Shown here: in pieces, positions 55,564-63,106 of the stretch
How positions within the stretch are numbered: position 1 is the first letter of the stretch
Layout of the letters: every line of letters begins with the position of its first letter
Notes under the pieces: model-generated
What the model saw: the letters and a program-made list of their open reading frames with translations, nothing else
Told to the model about the DNA's origin: nothing
The model's database searches: none
Made by a program: the position numbers and the translations under genes
Assembly (NCBI RefSeq): GCF_905147365.1
Contig: NC_056427.1
Coordinates: forward strand, 4,221,001 to 4,285,000
DNA: 64,000 bases
From: Aricia agestis
Lineage: Eukaryota > Arthropoda > Insecta > Lepidoptera > Lycaenidae
Reading direction: 5' to 3'

Positions 55564-58500
55564 AATCTCATTGAAATCAATTTAATGCTTATTGAATGAA
55601 ATGTAAACATGAATATTACGTGTGCAAACTAGTTATATTTCTCATTACACCTAGCGCTCTCTTATTATGCTTTATAACACAATAACTGCTCCAGTCCACG
55701 TATAAAATTACGTGGAGAATAATATTTGCACATAACCATGAAACGAGCCAGCAACCGTAAAGCCTTATGGTCAGTACGAACATTCATGCATACTATACGA
55801 ACTTGTAATAAAACCGCGTGTGCACACGCCTTTATTTCTTTTTCTTATTACCCCCGTAATATGTGTATCGCTCTGAATAATAACTTTGAGCCGTTTTTCT
55901 TTTTTTTCTGCAAATAATTTTTAATAAATGCTACGCATTGGGTATTCCATTGGGTGGGAGAGCCATGTTTCGGCACGAATGGGCCGGCTCGACCGGAGAA
56001 ATACCACGTTCTCACAGAAAACCGGCGTGAAACAGCGCTTGCGCTGTGTTTCGCCGAGTGAGTGAGTTTACCGGAGGCCCAATTCCCTTCCCTGTCCTCC
56101 CCTTTTCCCTTCCTTTCCCATCCCTACCCTCCCCTATTATCCTATTCCCTTTTAAAAGGCCGGCAACGCACCTGCAGCTCTTCTGATGCTGCGAGTGTCC
56201 ATGGGCGACGGAAGTTGCTTTCCATCAGGTGACCCGTTTGCTCGTTTGCCCCCTTATTTCATAAAATAAAAAAAAATATTCACCCCATACAAAATGCTCT
56301 TTGGTTGTCATTCTTTCAAGTGACACTTCTCAACAAAGTGGCTCTAATATAATGAGGGTTTTATGGCGCTGTGCAGCCATAGGGTATATCGTGTCAATTG
56401 TCGTGTCAAACAGCTGTCACATGTCACGATATAACTGTCATATATCTGACACGACATTAGACACGATTCACGAAAGACCCTACTGTCACTCCGGTGGCAA
56501 ATGATAATTATATCGACAATCCTCATTCGACGCCAAAACATACTTTTAGTTAAATACATATTTATTTGAATTTAAATTCTCTTTACAGATGATTAAGCTT
56601 TTACAACCATTTTTGAACAGATGTTCACTTCAAGATATCAGCTTCATACATAAATTACATAATTGTAGATTAGAGGCTATATTTTAACCTTTGATACACC
56701 CACGGAACCTTTTCTGTATCAATTTAGATCATTATGCTAATATATACAAATACCTATATCTATGCAATATTCAAAAATGTACACACATAATATATGCGTA
56801 TTAGAAGTATAAAAATGGTTGATACATCTTCTTTGACACATTTCGTCTCCAACTTTGGTGATAAACAAACAAAAAAATGAAATCTGTGAGTACATTTTGA
56901 ATTCAATTTTGATTTTCTTTTATTTTTTAATTTTCTGTTTTATTCTTCGTTACTTATTTTTATTATTTTAATTTTAATTCCTATTTTACGAATGTAGCTT
57001 TCATTATTTTTACTATTAAAGCTTTTATTTTACTAACAGCTTTAGTCACATATTTAATTAAAGTAATATTGTTGACAAGTGTGACTAAAATTTTAAATTT
57101 TTATTTCCAAGATCGCACCAAACATTTTGCGTTTCCAATGTGTGTACATTTCGTTCCAAAATGCAATTCTTGAAAACATTTAGTGATACCATTTTTGGTC
57201 TTCTCTTTATCAGCTTTTCGACTTTTCCGTATAAGTTCAGTAGGATGTACCTTTATATCTTTTATTTACCATAAAACATCAAGGTTACTAATTACTATAC
57301 AAACACTGACCTATCATCAACTTAATTAATTTTAATTATTCATACAGATTCAAAAATGTAATAGGAAGTTGTTTTTTTTATATGAATCAAATTAAATGTT
57401 ATTGTTCATTTCTACGATAAAACAGAAGCAATTTTTTCATTTATTATATTTTGTAGCTTCAATTTTATGCTCGTATGCTCATACAATTTTAAAATTCTCA
57501 ACATATTTTGTAACTCAAATACAGTCCATTTTTACATATTATAATTAATGGTACTACATTTTTACATACTTAGTGTAATTTAGCTTAAGCTATTATTGTT
57601 ATTTTCCACCTTTTTGGTAAAAGGTGGCCCCGTGCGAGTTTCTTACGCCGGTTCTTCTCGGCGGGGTAGTTCCCGAATTTCTAGTGAAAAGTGTTAACTT
57701 TGTTAACCTACTTAGAAATAAATATTTTTCATTTTATTTCAAAGCTGCTTATTTCTTAGTAATAATATTATATTCAGTACTATTTCTCTTCAGATTCAGA
57801 TTCCTTATTGTTTTTATAATATCAATAGCGTGTTGATCACAAAGGAGCTCATTTTTTTGTCGATTTTAAATGCTCATTTGAGTTCATCGTGATCAGATCT
57901 GTTTTTTAATTTTTTATGTTGATCGTAAAAGCTCACTTTTTAATGGTTCATTGATTAAAATACATGTTAATTCCAGTTCATCGTATTGGCTGTTCTTATC
58001 GCGGTGGCAGTAGCTGCCCCTGTCGAACAACTTTACGAGAGGAACGCCGAAATCCTGAAGAGCAGCTTCGACAACCTTGGCATTGACAGTTACAGCTACG
58101 GGTAAGTGTCACTATAATGACAAGTCATCACCATGATGATAGTTCAGTCATCAGTAGTGAAAATGAAGATTATCCACTAAGGCTTCTTAAGACTATCCTT
58201 TGCTGATCGGCCGCCAAGTAATAAGACCAGGGCCTCTATCATGAGCTCTTAAATCCATTCACGTTACGTCCTTATACTTACTGTATAAGGACGTAAAGTG
58301 AATGGATTTAAGAGCTCATGATAGAGGCCCAGTGGATCGTATTATAATTTAATTTAAATATTATATTATTATTTATTGGTATAAATTTAGTTCAAGGATA
58401 TTAGGAAGCTAAATTTTATCATAATGAGTGATAAATAGCTAATCATTCCTAACATCGTCATAATATTGATGTAGTCTGTGATCAGTCTTATGATTTTCAA

Positions 58501-61500
58501 AATTTTAGAAGATCCAATTTCTAGTGAATTTCCAACAAATCTTCTTTCACCATTTTTAATCCTTACTTTCTTTTAATTCACACAATTTTAAAAACAACTA
58601 AGTGCATTTTCACCAATATTCTCCTTACTTTCACAATTTTCAATTTTTTTTACAGAGTTGAGACAAGCAACGGCATCTCCCTCGTCGCCAACGCCGTTCT
58701 GGAGCAAGTTCCTCTGCCCGAAGGTGGATACACCGAGGGTCTGGTCGTCCGTGGTGAATACTCCTACCCTGGACCCGATGGCAGGCTCTACAGAGTTCAA
58801 TACATCGCCGACAAGGATGGCTTCAGACCCATCGGTGAACACATCCCCGCTTAAATAAATTAATTCTGCTACTCCCATTTTCTTTTTTCTTGGTTTTTTA
58901 CCAACTTTTCCACTATTTATTTTGGTTTTTCACCAACCGCGTTACCAAAATTTAAGTTTAATATATATCTATACAGTGTGCAATTAAACCTTCCTGCCAA
59001 ATTTTGATACATTGATTCTCGTAAAAAATAAAAATACACCTATTTTTTCTTCTATAATCAGTCAGTACTAAAATGTTGAGAAAAAGCTTCCGAAAGTTAT
59101 CCTAAAAAACACTACAATTAATGGACACGTCACGTCGCCCGTGCGTGACCGCGCGCGCGCCTCCCCCCGCATCACCCCCGCGCATTCCCCCGCGCCGTGA
59201 GGGACCGTTATGCAACTATTTAAATGGGATAAAATATGTAATTAAAAAAAAATAACACCCAATTTTTTTTGTTGAATAGACTCTCCTAATGATATCAAAG
59301 CCCTGGAAAAAATTTGGCAGGAAGATTTAAATACACCCTGTACATTGCGTTTGCCACACATCAAAAAATAAAAATTTTTGGTAATCTACATTTTTATAAA
59401 ACGACTAAATGACAGCAATTCCGTTCAAATCATATTTATGAAATAAAAGTATCCCATGTCCTTTCCCGGGACTCAAAGTATCTCCATACCTTTCAGCAAA
59501 ATCGGTTTAGCGGTTTGAGCGTGAAGAGGCAACAGACAGATAAACACACTTTTGCATTTATAATATTAGCATAGAAGGACACTCACCATCTCCTCAGCAT
59601 AGTCCCCAACCACTGGATTGTTGTTCAGGTACCACCGGTACATCTGGGGAGGGGGGTTCGAGTCCACTTCACAAAGGAACCTGGCTTCGGTACCTTCTGG
59701 TACCCGACCGTTGACGGCTCCAGACTTTACGGACACGTTGAGCTTAGGCGCGTATTTCACCTGAACAAAATGATTCATTGTCCTAAGAACTGAATTATAT
59801 CTTCAGCAGTTAGTAATGATTTTGTTCCTGGTTAGGCCTACGTATAGATGAATTAGTTTCCTCTGTGATAATTCTACTTGGTAAATTTCACATCTTTAAA
59901 GTATATAAGTTGGTGAAATGTAATGTAAATTTTTAAAAGTTATTTGGATGTTACCAGTGTTGCGCCACGATTTGGTGGAAACACTTCATTTTAACGGGAT
60001 AAAGAGTATCCTGTACTTTTCCTAAACCTCCAAATATTGTAAATTTTTTGTCAAATACATTACAAGTCACAACACTTTAAAAACTCTCGGATCTGACTTA
60101 TGAATATAGAATTTCATACCTCAATATGCACGGTTGCCATCCTATACGCTCTATCCGCTGTGTTTTGCGCCTGGCACGTTAGGGTCTGATTGTGGAACTC
60201 CTTGCTCGGCACCAGCCGTAGTACAGACCTGGGAAAATGTGCAGGTAAATTGATGTCACTTGAAATCAATGTCGCAATTTACTGCTTTTTCAAGATGAAC
60301 TTTTTTTATTTTTTTGGGTTTCAATTTGACTTCCCTTTTTGGAAAGAATAATTATTATGCTATCCTACTTAATATTATAAAGGCGAAAGTTTGTTTGGAT
60401 GTATGGATGTGTGGATGTATGGATGTTTGTTACTCTTTCACGCAAAAACTACTGAACGGATTTTAATGAAACTTTAAAATAATATAGCTTATACATCAGA
60501 ATAACACATAGGCTACAATTTTAACCGACTTTTAAAATGGAGGAGGTGTTATGTTCGTTTTCTTATATTCAACGATTACTCCGCCGTTTGTTAACCGATT
60601 TTCAAAATCTTTCTTTTGGTATATAGGGTATCATCCCAATTTGGTATTATATTCACAAAAGTGGTGATCTGATGAAGGATCCATAAGTAATCGAGTACAT
60701 GTAGTGACTTCGGTTTCATGAGAAGTATTCTAAGCATACGCTACCAACAAGTAAGATTTTGCACCGGGATGTACCTGGTATACCGTGGTTCGGAAGGTGC
60801 TGAGAGAACTCCTGATTCTGTATAGATACAAGTTTGGGAGTTTCGGCGTTGTTTTAAGAACAGAAAGCATATGCTACTATGCAAATTACATTCATCATCA
60901 TCATCATCATCATCACTACCATATTATACCATTTCATAGTCTTTTAGATCGAGACTTTAGTTTGTCAAGCGATAATTAAAAAAAATCTATCCCTACCTAA
61001 TATTATAAACCTGAAGAGTATGTTTGTTTGAACGCGTCAATCTCAGGAACTACAGGTCCGATTTAAAAACTTATCTCAGTGTTAGATAGATCATTTATCG
61101 AGTAAGACTATAGGCTATATTATATTATATTATCACGCCAAGACTAATACGACCGAAGAAACTCAGGAAAATGTGGGAAAAACGGGGAAAATATTTTACG
61201 GACATCTAGTAGAATATAATATTATGCATTGGCCGCGATTTTGGCTTGACTTGAAGCTTTGTGACAGTCAAAGTAGTCTCTTACCTGGTTCTAAACCTCT
61301 GCTCATCAGGAAGAGTCTCCACTCTGTTTTCCACGCCCTGCGTGATCACCATCTGGTTACCGTCAACCCAGGTTATCTGTAAAACAACCAGAAGTTATAA
61401 CTGTGACCCTGGTTAACTATTTACATAGTCTGGTACTAGGATCAAGGCTACATAGTGTCCAAGCTGGATCTCAAAAAAACTGACACGACCAGTGTCTTAG

Positions 61501-62868
61501 AGTACACTCAGGATGGACCTTACATGCCCATCATCTTGTCAGAACCGACCAACCAATTGATCAGCCTGAATTGTCCTAACCAAACATGGAAATTAGAAAT
61601 AACATGTTTCCAACATGGGAATTGAACCCACGAGTCAAGAGCCACATTCTCAACCACAAGACCACGGAGACGTTAAAGTGCTGATAGTGCAAAACGTAGC
61701 TGTAGCTGGAACATCAATCTATCTACTGGAAGACACACATTACAAAGTGATACCCACCTCAGCAGCAGGTTTCCCCCCCTCAGACACGCACTCAATATCA
61801 ACCACCTGGTTCTCCGTCGCGTCTATGAAGGCACCCTGGATGATGCGTGGTGGCTGCGGCGCGACCAGCACAGTGAGCTGCGCGTACCTTGACCTTATTG
61901 GTGGTTCACCTGAAATGGGATGAAAGGTTAGATGGTGAAGTAGGGTGATTTCTGTAGCACCTCCATCGTGGGTATGGCAGATACAATAGATTTTCAATTG
62001 TTATGCGGCAGCCGGCTGCCACTTGGGGATTGATGGGTTAAGACTTAATAAGAGTATTGCCAAAGCCGAAGATTCTTTAGAGGAAAGAAATGGTAAGCTG
62101 GCAGCTCAAAAAGCCATTATTGCAAGAAACGAAGGTTCTCTTCTTCAGAGGAAACTGGAAGGAGACGAGAGGTTAGATGGTGATGTGAGATTTCTTTAAA
62201 AGATATCAGAGAGGAAGATTAATACAAAGGTAAAGATTAGTTTACTTCTCTAGAGAAAAGTGGAAGAAAAGGGTATTTCCAATAGGGATGATGACAAGGT
62301 CAAAGATAACCTGATTTTTTTAATAAAATAAAGACATAGCGAAAAAAAATAAGTATTTCCAAAATTTCAGCTTCATAACTTATGTATTTTTTTTTTTGTT
62401 ATGAGCCTTCAGTTTTAATAAAATGCCTTAATTTTTGTATACCATTCGATAAGTTATGCAATTCATAAAAAAAATCTTATAAAACTACTTTCATAAACGC
62501 AATATTTAACATAGCTATCGAACAAACTACCTAAGCGTGACGTCACAGTTAGGTCACAGTTAGGTATATCTTGGAGAGTTTTTAAGCTATCTAAGTCATT
62601 TTTTCACCGATATTCAAATTTTTTAATGGTCCTTCACTTACCAACAAGAAAAAAAAAAATTCGTCATGCCTATTGGTGAAATGGTTACGCTTCTATATTA
62701 TAGAGGTAGGTTAGGTTATGTCTTCGATAATATTGGTACATTTTCTTGAAAGAGACAAGTAGCTATGGGTCGTACTTTAGTACTTACCGTTAAGTCCAGA
62801 GCTGACTTGGCACTGGTATCTGCCATCGTCTTCTAAGGCCACGTCTCTTATGTCCAAGGAGTAGTCAC
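42423..62868 (-). CDS. rst: Roughest/Kirre-type immunoglobulin adhesion receptor (irreC-rst family), 3' part of gene, 17 exons
   Basis: Seventeen exons with GT-AG junctions join in phase to encode 704 residues plus a TAG stop; upstream exons are outside the window. Order seen: end of Ig1 (YQCQV), Ig2 (DIECV...LTCQA), Ig3 (FLCEV...VKCEV), Ig4 (LSCDV...YICKA), Ig5 (IECAT...YNCSV), a transmembrane helix at residues 428-452 followed by five arginines, and a cytoplasmic tail of about 250 residues. The tail carries YxN motifs (IYNKD, EYTNL; possible SH2-Grb2 sites), the block RYAATYGNPYLRNS and a terminal THV that fits a PDZ ligand. Five Ig domains plus the YGNPYLR tail are typical of the fly Roughest/Kirre and vertebrate Neph1 family, single-pass plasma-membrane proteins that bind Hibris/Sns (nephrin) in myoblast fusion, eye patterning, axon guidance and nephrocyte slits. 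I cannot separate rst from kirre here. Intron 5 contains an oppositely oriented cuticle gene. Family certain; paralogue uncertain. Confidence 0.93.
42592..42812. mobile_element. Possible MITE in the last rst intron
   Basis: CATGTCATTATATTATGTCA, CGGCAACGCC mirrored loosely by GCGTTGCCATCACATGACAT. Confidence 0.35.
43283..43460 (-). repeat. Family B repeat in rst intron
   Basis: AGCAGTAACCGTACATTTTT to GACAGACACACTTTCGCAG. The rest of 42,813-44,356 shows no exon-like segment. Confidence 0.5.
44357..44645 (+). repeat. Tandem array of about 35-bp units with perfect 18-bp palindrome cores
   Basis: About eight and a half units; types alternate ATCGGTTTTAAAACCGAT plus ATTGGCTCCAATTAGAC and ATCGGTTTTGAAACCGA plus AGTTGGCTCTATTTGAC, giving a dimer of about 69 bp. 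Lies in the last rst intron, 135 bp from the proline-rich exon. An open frame through it is chance. Confidence 0.85.
44780..44860 (-). CDS. rst: rst exon p: proline-rich segment
   Basis: 81 bp, residues 668-693 plus a split Gly: YSAVHTAKPASTPAPPPYSA then RGAIPP. Phase fits both neighbours. The acceptor (catcataaag) is weak; a second AG 12 bp downstream (gcgcag) is also in frame, so four residues may be optional. Donor is GTATATAAG; without splicing the frame ends at once in PPGI-stop, giving a possible isoform without THV. Confidence 0.78.
45349..45459 (-). CDS. rst: rst exon o: YGNPYLR block
   Basis: 111 bp, residues 631-666 plus a split Gly. Ends DLRYAATYGNPYLRNSL, the most conserved tail block of the Roughest/Kirre family. 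Acceptor attattcctgcag, donor GTAAGCAAAT. Confidence 0.93.
45558..45685 (-). repeat. Family T repeat
   Basis: ATTATATCAGCTTTCAACCA to CATCTTTTTCGTCGGGGGTC. Confidence 0.45.
45761..45925 (+). pseudogene. Two adjacent relics of a LINE reverse-transcriptase motif
   Basis: First copy (45,763-45,840): VPQGSLMRPLLFIVYIDDLL. Second copy (45,843-45,925): GVPQGSILGYNLFIIYINDF. Both are reverse-transcriptase motif B neighbourhoods, 83 bp apart and in different frames, antisense to rst and within its intron. Confidence 0.6.
45991..46145 (-). CDS. rst: rst exon n: cytoplasmic tail
   Basis: 155 bp, residues 579-629 plus a split Val. Ser/Thr/Asn-rich (SQQDSLTRSIDTSSTLPLS), no recognisable domain. Acceptor tttcatcaacag, donor GTAATGTATA. 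Codon phase matches both neighbours. Confidence 0.87.
46188..46350. mobile_element. Family H MITE, copy 3 (diverged)
   Basis: GAAATTGATTCAAAGGCAGT to TGATTCAACTTCTCTGATAG. Confidence 0.55.
46706..46852. mobile_element. Diverged half of the AATAAGTG foldback family
   Basis: AAACTAAGTGGAAATACTTT, GGTTCACTGTGAAAATAGTA, GCGCTGAGAG; compare the complete foldback at 52,449-52,708. Confidence 0.45.
47028..47116 (-). CDS. rst: rst exon m: cytoplasmic tail
   Basis: 89 bp, residues 549-577 plus a split Arg. NPAYVYDYPQGYAPPP, tyrosine/proline-rich and disordered in appearance. Acceptor agcttatttcag, donor GTGAGATATT. Confidence 0.88.
47366..47588. mobile_element. 223-bp MITE in rst intron
   Basis: ATAGGTGTACCAGAATCTGA mirrored by TCAGATTCTGGTAGACCTAT. 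Confidence 0.65.
47589..48506. other. rst intron, nothing further recognised
   Basis: The 81-codon minus frame at 47,608-47,853 has no splice-compatible role or recognisable motif. Confidence 0.4.
48507..48650 (-). CDS. rst: rst exon l: cytoplasmic tail
   Basis: 144 bp, residues 501-548, phase 0 at both ends. EYTNL (YxN) opens it, followed by a proline/methionine-rich stretch and a tyrosine-rich end (YSNDYSDPTYNDAYF). Acceptor ttgttctcag, donor GTATGAAATG. Confidence 0.9.
49133..49362 (-). CDS. rst: rst exon k: transmembrane helix and juxtamembrane tail
   Basis: 230 bp, residues 425-500. LPLFIILIGVSSGIILIAAF and the following VVILVIC form one membrane helix, then NRRRRR as a stop-transfer signal. 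The tail has IYNKD and NISDVKLQ, resembling the juxtamembrane block of the family. Acceptor cttctttgcag, donor GTAAGCATCT. Confidence 0.95.
49478..49622 (-). repeat. Family B repeat in rst intron
   Basis: CGGGATAAAAAGTAACTTAT to AGCATTTATAATATTATTAT. Confidence 0.55.
49640..49890 (-). repeat. Repeat with ATTACTCGGC hairpin
   Basis: GCCGAGTAATCGTT is mirrored by AACGATTACTCGGC (49,738-49,767); ends with CCTCCTCCTTTTTGGAACTC then GGTTAAAAATTCG, related to the repeat at 60,530. Confidence 0.5.
50292..50602. mobile_element. 311-bp foldback element in rst intron
   Basis: AAATTCTCATACATACGTAA is mirrored by TTACGTATGTATGAATGAGA; inner mirror includes GGTTCCTGCACAAAA / TTTTGTGCAAGAACC and AACACTAAAAAATATTTTTT around the centre. 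Confidence 0.75.
50879..51032 (-). CDS. rst: rst exon j: end of Ig5
   Basis: 154 bp, residues 373-423 plus a split Lys. SSLVIRSSESKHYGIYNCSV closes Ig5 and leads to the membrane. Acceptor ttctttctccag, donor GTAAGTTGCG. Confidence 0.94.
51085..51224. mobile_element. 140-bp MITE in rst intron
   Basis: GGGTCAATTCAGATCGCAAC mirrored by GTTGCGGTCTGAATTGACCC. Confidence 0.75.
51478..51985 (-). repeat. Family B repeat, interrupted by family A, in rst intron
   Basis: GTTGCGACAAAATTCGTTTA start; resumes after the insertion with AATTATAATATTAGTATGGA. Confidence 0.55.
51664..51958 (-). mobile_element. Family A retroposon, copy 7 (internal deletion)
   Basis: Poly(T), AAATAAGGGGCCCATGGACA (missing the block between GGGG and CCCATGG present in other copies), to GCATGGCTCTCCCACG. 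Confidence 0.7.
52013..52158 (-). CDS. rst: rst exon i: first half of Ig5
   Basis: 146 bp, residues 325-372. PPQILSNRTQLGSEGESTRI, then IECAT and DVRWFFEGREIS with the Ig5 cysteine and tryptophan. Acceptor ttttctccctag, donor GTGAGTGATA. Confidence 0.93.
52449..52708. mobile_element. 260-bp foldback MITE in rst intron
   Basis: GTGTGTAACAAAAATAAGTG mirrored by CACTTATTTTTGTTACACCC; CTGAAAGAC...GTCTTTCAG near the centre. The opposed frames (95 and 67 codons) are its shadows. Confidence 0.75.
53085..53212 (-). pseudogene. Decayed partial tandem copy of the Ig4 exon
   Basis: 53,140-53,200 matches 53,262-53,322 (offset 122): minus-strand reading KVSVDGYSEIENEATIFIK against KASVDGYPEIESEATIFIK in the real exon. 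Similarity continues into the downstream intron. The donor site of the copy is TTGATG rather than GTGAGT, and the upstream part with YIC is lost. Confidence 0.75.
53262..53388 (-). CDS. rst: rst exon h: end of Ig4
   Basis: 127 bp, residues 282-323 plus a split Gly. EETAGRYICKASVDGYPEIE closes Ig4. A decayed partial copy of this exon and its downstream intron lies just beside it at about 53,085-53,212. Acceptor tcgtatcttcag, donor GTGAGTAAAC. Confidence 0.93.
53741..53874 (-). CDS. rst: rst exon g: first half of Ig4
   Basis: 134 bp, residues 238-281. PPSFRTRPQNIEATLGS then VTLSCDVDGQPQPEIRWLF, with the Ig4 cysteine and tryptophan. Acceptor atttttcccag, donor GTAAGTGCTT. Confidence 0.93.
54005..54160. 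mobile_element. Family H MITE, copy 4
   Basis: ATAAATTGATTCATAGGCAC to CATCTGCCTAGGAATCAACT and TCTCTGAGAGTAC. Confidence 0.65.
54434..54536 (-). CDS. rst: rst exon f: end of Ig3
   Basis: 103 bp, residues 203-236 plus a split Tyr. IIFNVSRKHNKAAVKCEV closes Ig3; NVS and NVT are sequons. Acceptor catttttcag, donor GTGAGTACCC. Confidence 0.93.
54680..54905 (+). repeat. Family B-like repeat, diverged, in rst intron 5
   Basis: GTTCGTCTGTCTGTCCATCT, AAACCACTTTACCGATTGTA, GATTTGGTATGGAGATACTT. Confidence 0.45.
55195..55378 (-). repeat. Family L fragment
   Basis: GTTTCAGTTCGGCAGACTTT, GGCACGGTG, CTAGACGTATGCGAATTATA, ACCGCGGCAGTCCCCGAGTG. Confidence 0.55.
55380..55510 (-). repeat. Family B-like fragment
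   Basis: CGGGCTAAAAACTATCCAAA to AAGCGTGAAGGGACAATAGA. Confidence 0.4.
55525..55563 (+). repeat. (TC)n microsatellite
   Basis: About 19 TC units with one TTTC interruption. Confidence 0.85.
55951..56277 (+). mobile_element. Family A retroposon, copy 8, full length, upstream of the cuticle gene
   Basis: GTGGGAGAGCCATGTTTCGG to CTCGTTTGCCCCCTTATTTC and an A-tail; ends 600 bp before the cuticle ATG. Confidence 0.8.
56808..56815 (+). promoter_or_regulatory. TATA box of the cuticle gene
   Basis: TATAAAAA 69 bp upstream of the ATG predicts a start near 56,838 and a short 5' UTR of about 40 nt, usual for insect cuticle genes. A SINE-like insertion (55,951-56,277) ends about 530 bp upstream. Confidence 0.6.
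56877..58854 (+). CDS. RR-1 cuticle protein, three exons, nested in rst intron
   Basis: Exons 56,877-56,885 (MKS), 57,977-58,101 and 58,656-58,854 join in phase to 110 residues. The first intron falls inside the signal peptide after three codons, a classic layout of insect cuticle genes. Residues 1-16 (MKSFIVLAVLIAVAVA) are a signal peptide. The C-terminal half carries the Rebers-Riddiford consensus: EYSYPGPDGRLYRVQYIADK then DGFRPIGEHIP, matching the short RR-1 form (Y-x-A-D-x-x-G-F-x-P-x-G-x-H-x-P). RR proteins are secreted by epidermis and bind chitin; RR-1 is usually linked with flexible cuticle. Junctions: TCT|GTGAGT, ttccag|TTC, GG|GTAAGT, ttttacag|AGT. It is transcribed opposite to the surrounding rst intron. 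No other RR gene is seen in the window, although such genes often cluster. Confidence 0.95.
57602..57702 (+). repeat. LINE-like fragment in cuticle intron 1
   Basis: GTGCGAGTTTCTTACGCCGG and TTCTTCTCGGCGGGGTAG, a motif I know as frequent in lepidopteran LINE 3' regions. Family not determined. Confidence 0.45.
58230..58330. repeat. Near-perfect 47-bp-arm hairpin in cuticle intron 2
   Basis: GGGCCTCTATCATGAGCTCT... is mirrored by ...AGAGCTCATGATAGAGGCCC; one mismatch in the stem and a loop of about 7 bases. Confidence 0.85.
58854..58859 (+). terminator. Polyadenylation signal overlapping the cuticle stop codon
   Basis: AATAAA starts on the last base of the TAA stop. If used, the 3' UTR is very short; the AT-rich stretch to 58,970 offers others. 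Confidence 0.35.
58972..59342 (+). mobile_element. Family Q MITE, copy 2, intact
   Basis: Inverted ends TACAG-GTG...TTAAACCTTCCTGCCAAATTTT (allowing a few mismatches) bounded by TA, as in Tc1/mariner-type elements. The centre is extremely GC-rich (59,130-59,205, alternating CG and runs of C) in contrast to its AT-rich surroundings. No coding capacity. Lies between the cuticle gene and an rst exon. Confidence 0.7.
59440..59578 (-). repeat. Family B repeat, ends 8 bp from an rst exon donor
   Basis: AAATAAAAGTATCCCATGTC to GCATTTATAATATTAGCATA; the rst donor (59,586) follows almost at once. Confidence 0.6.
59587..59760 (-). CDS. rst: rst exon e: first half of Ig3
   Basis: 174 bp, residues 145-202, phase 0 at both ends. 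VKYAPKLNVSV opens Ig3; ARFLCEVDSNPPPQMYRWYL gives the cysteine and tryptophan. The next intron (54,537-59,586) is the host of the nested cuticle gene. Acceptor ttttgttcag, donor GTGAGTGTCC. Confidence 0.94.
60120..60228 (-). CDS. rst: rst exon d: end of Ig2
   Basis: 109 bp, residues 109-144. SVLRLVPSKEFHNQTLTCQA then QNTADRAYRMATVHIE; holds the second Ig2 cysteine and an N-glycosylation sequon (NQT). Acceptor cattttcccag, donor GTATGAAAT. Confidence 0.93.
60365..60530 (+). repeat. Dispersed repeat with GGATGTAT units
   Basis: TAATATTATAAAGGCGAAAG, four GGATGTAT/GGATGTGT units, AAACTACTGAACGGATTTTA. Confidence 0.45.
60530..60917 (+). repeat. LINE 3'-end-like repeat ending in (CAT)n
   Basis: TTAACCGACTTTTAAAATGG, GGAGGAGGTGTTATGTTCG, TTTTGCACCGGGATGTACCT; ends in eight CAT units (60,892-60,917). 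A variable short-repeat tail is typical of RTE/CR1-type ends. Confidence 0.5.
60985..61215 (-). repeat. Family K-like repeat
   Basis: TAATATTATAAACCTGAAGA, AATCTCAGGAACTACAGG, AAATATTTTACGGACATCTA; inverse relatives at 25.9 and 27.1 kb. Confidence 0.45.
61285..61376 (-). CDS. rst: rst exon c: middle of Ig2
   Basis: 92 bp, residues 78-107 plus a split Arg. Begins ITWVDG, the Ig2 tryptophan strand. Acceptor ttgttttacag, donor GTAAGAGAC; phase 0 in, phase 2 out. Confidence 0.93.
61440..61675 (-). mobile_element. Family D tRNA-derived SINE, copy 5, in rst intron
   Basis: GTCCTAACCAAACATGGAAA, GGGAATTGAACCCACGAGTC (inverted B box) and CACAAGACCACGGAGACGTT (inverted head). Confidence 0.65.
61758..61909 (-). 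CDS. rst: rst exon b: Ig1-Ig2 linker and first half of Ig2
   Basis: 152 bp, residues 28-77. Ends the G strand of Ig1 (YAQLTVLV), then PQPPRIIQG and the B-strand cysteine DIECVSEGGKPAAE, a signature of Ig2 in this family. Acceptor cccatttcag, donor GTGGGTATC. Confidence 0.94.
61910..62787. other. rst intron without further features
   Basis: AT-rich; contains a duplicated word TCACAGTTAGG (about 62,545-62,566) and short homopolymers only. Confidence 0.4.
62788..62868 (-). CDS. rst: rst exon a: end of Ig domain 1
   Basis: 81 bp, starting with the last two bases of a split Gly codon. Encodes YSLDIRDVALEDDGRYQCQV, the F-strand cysteine motif (DxGxYxC) closing Ig1. Acceptor ttctttcag, donor GTAAGTAC. 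The preceding exon was sought up to 64,000 and not found, so the intron runs off the window. Confidence 0.92.
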
Positions 62869-62911
62869 CTGAAAGAACGAAACAGCTGTTATACACGAGA
62901 CAATACATATT

Positions 62912-63092
62912 TACTAATATTATAAATGCGAAAGTGAGTCTGTCTGTCTGTCTGTCAAATTTGATGAAAAGTATGGTGATACTTTGAGTCCCGGGAAAGG
63001 ACATAGGATACTTTTTATCCCGGAAAAATGTACAGTTCCCGCGCGATAAACGATTTTTGACGCAACGGAGTTGCGGGCATCATTTAGTATTA
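62912..63092 (+). repeat. Family B repeat
   Basis: TAATATTATAAATGCGAAAG, TTTGAGTCCCGGGAAAGGAC, AACGGAGTTGCGGGCATCAT; among the best-preserved copies. Confidence 0.65.
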
Positions 63093-63106
63093 ATGTATAT
63101 TTATAA

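Noticed and set aside
58588..58878. 96-codon minus frame
   Set aside because: Exact antisense shadow of cuticle exon 3.
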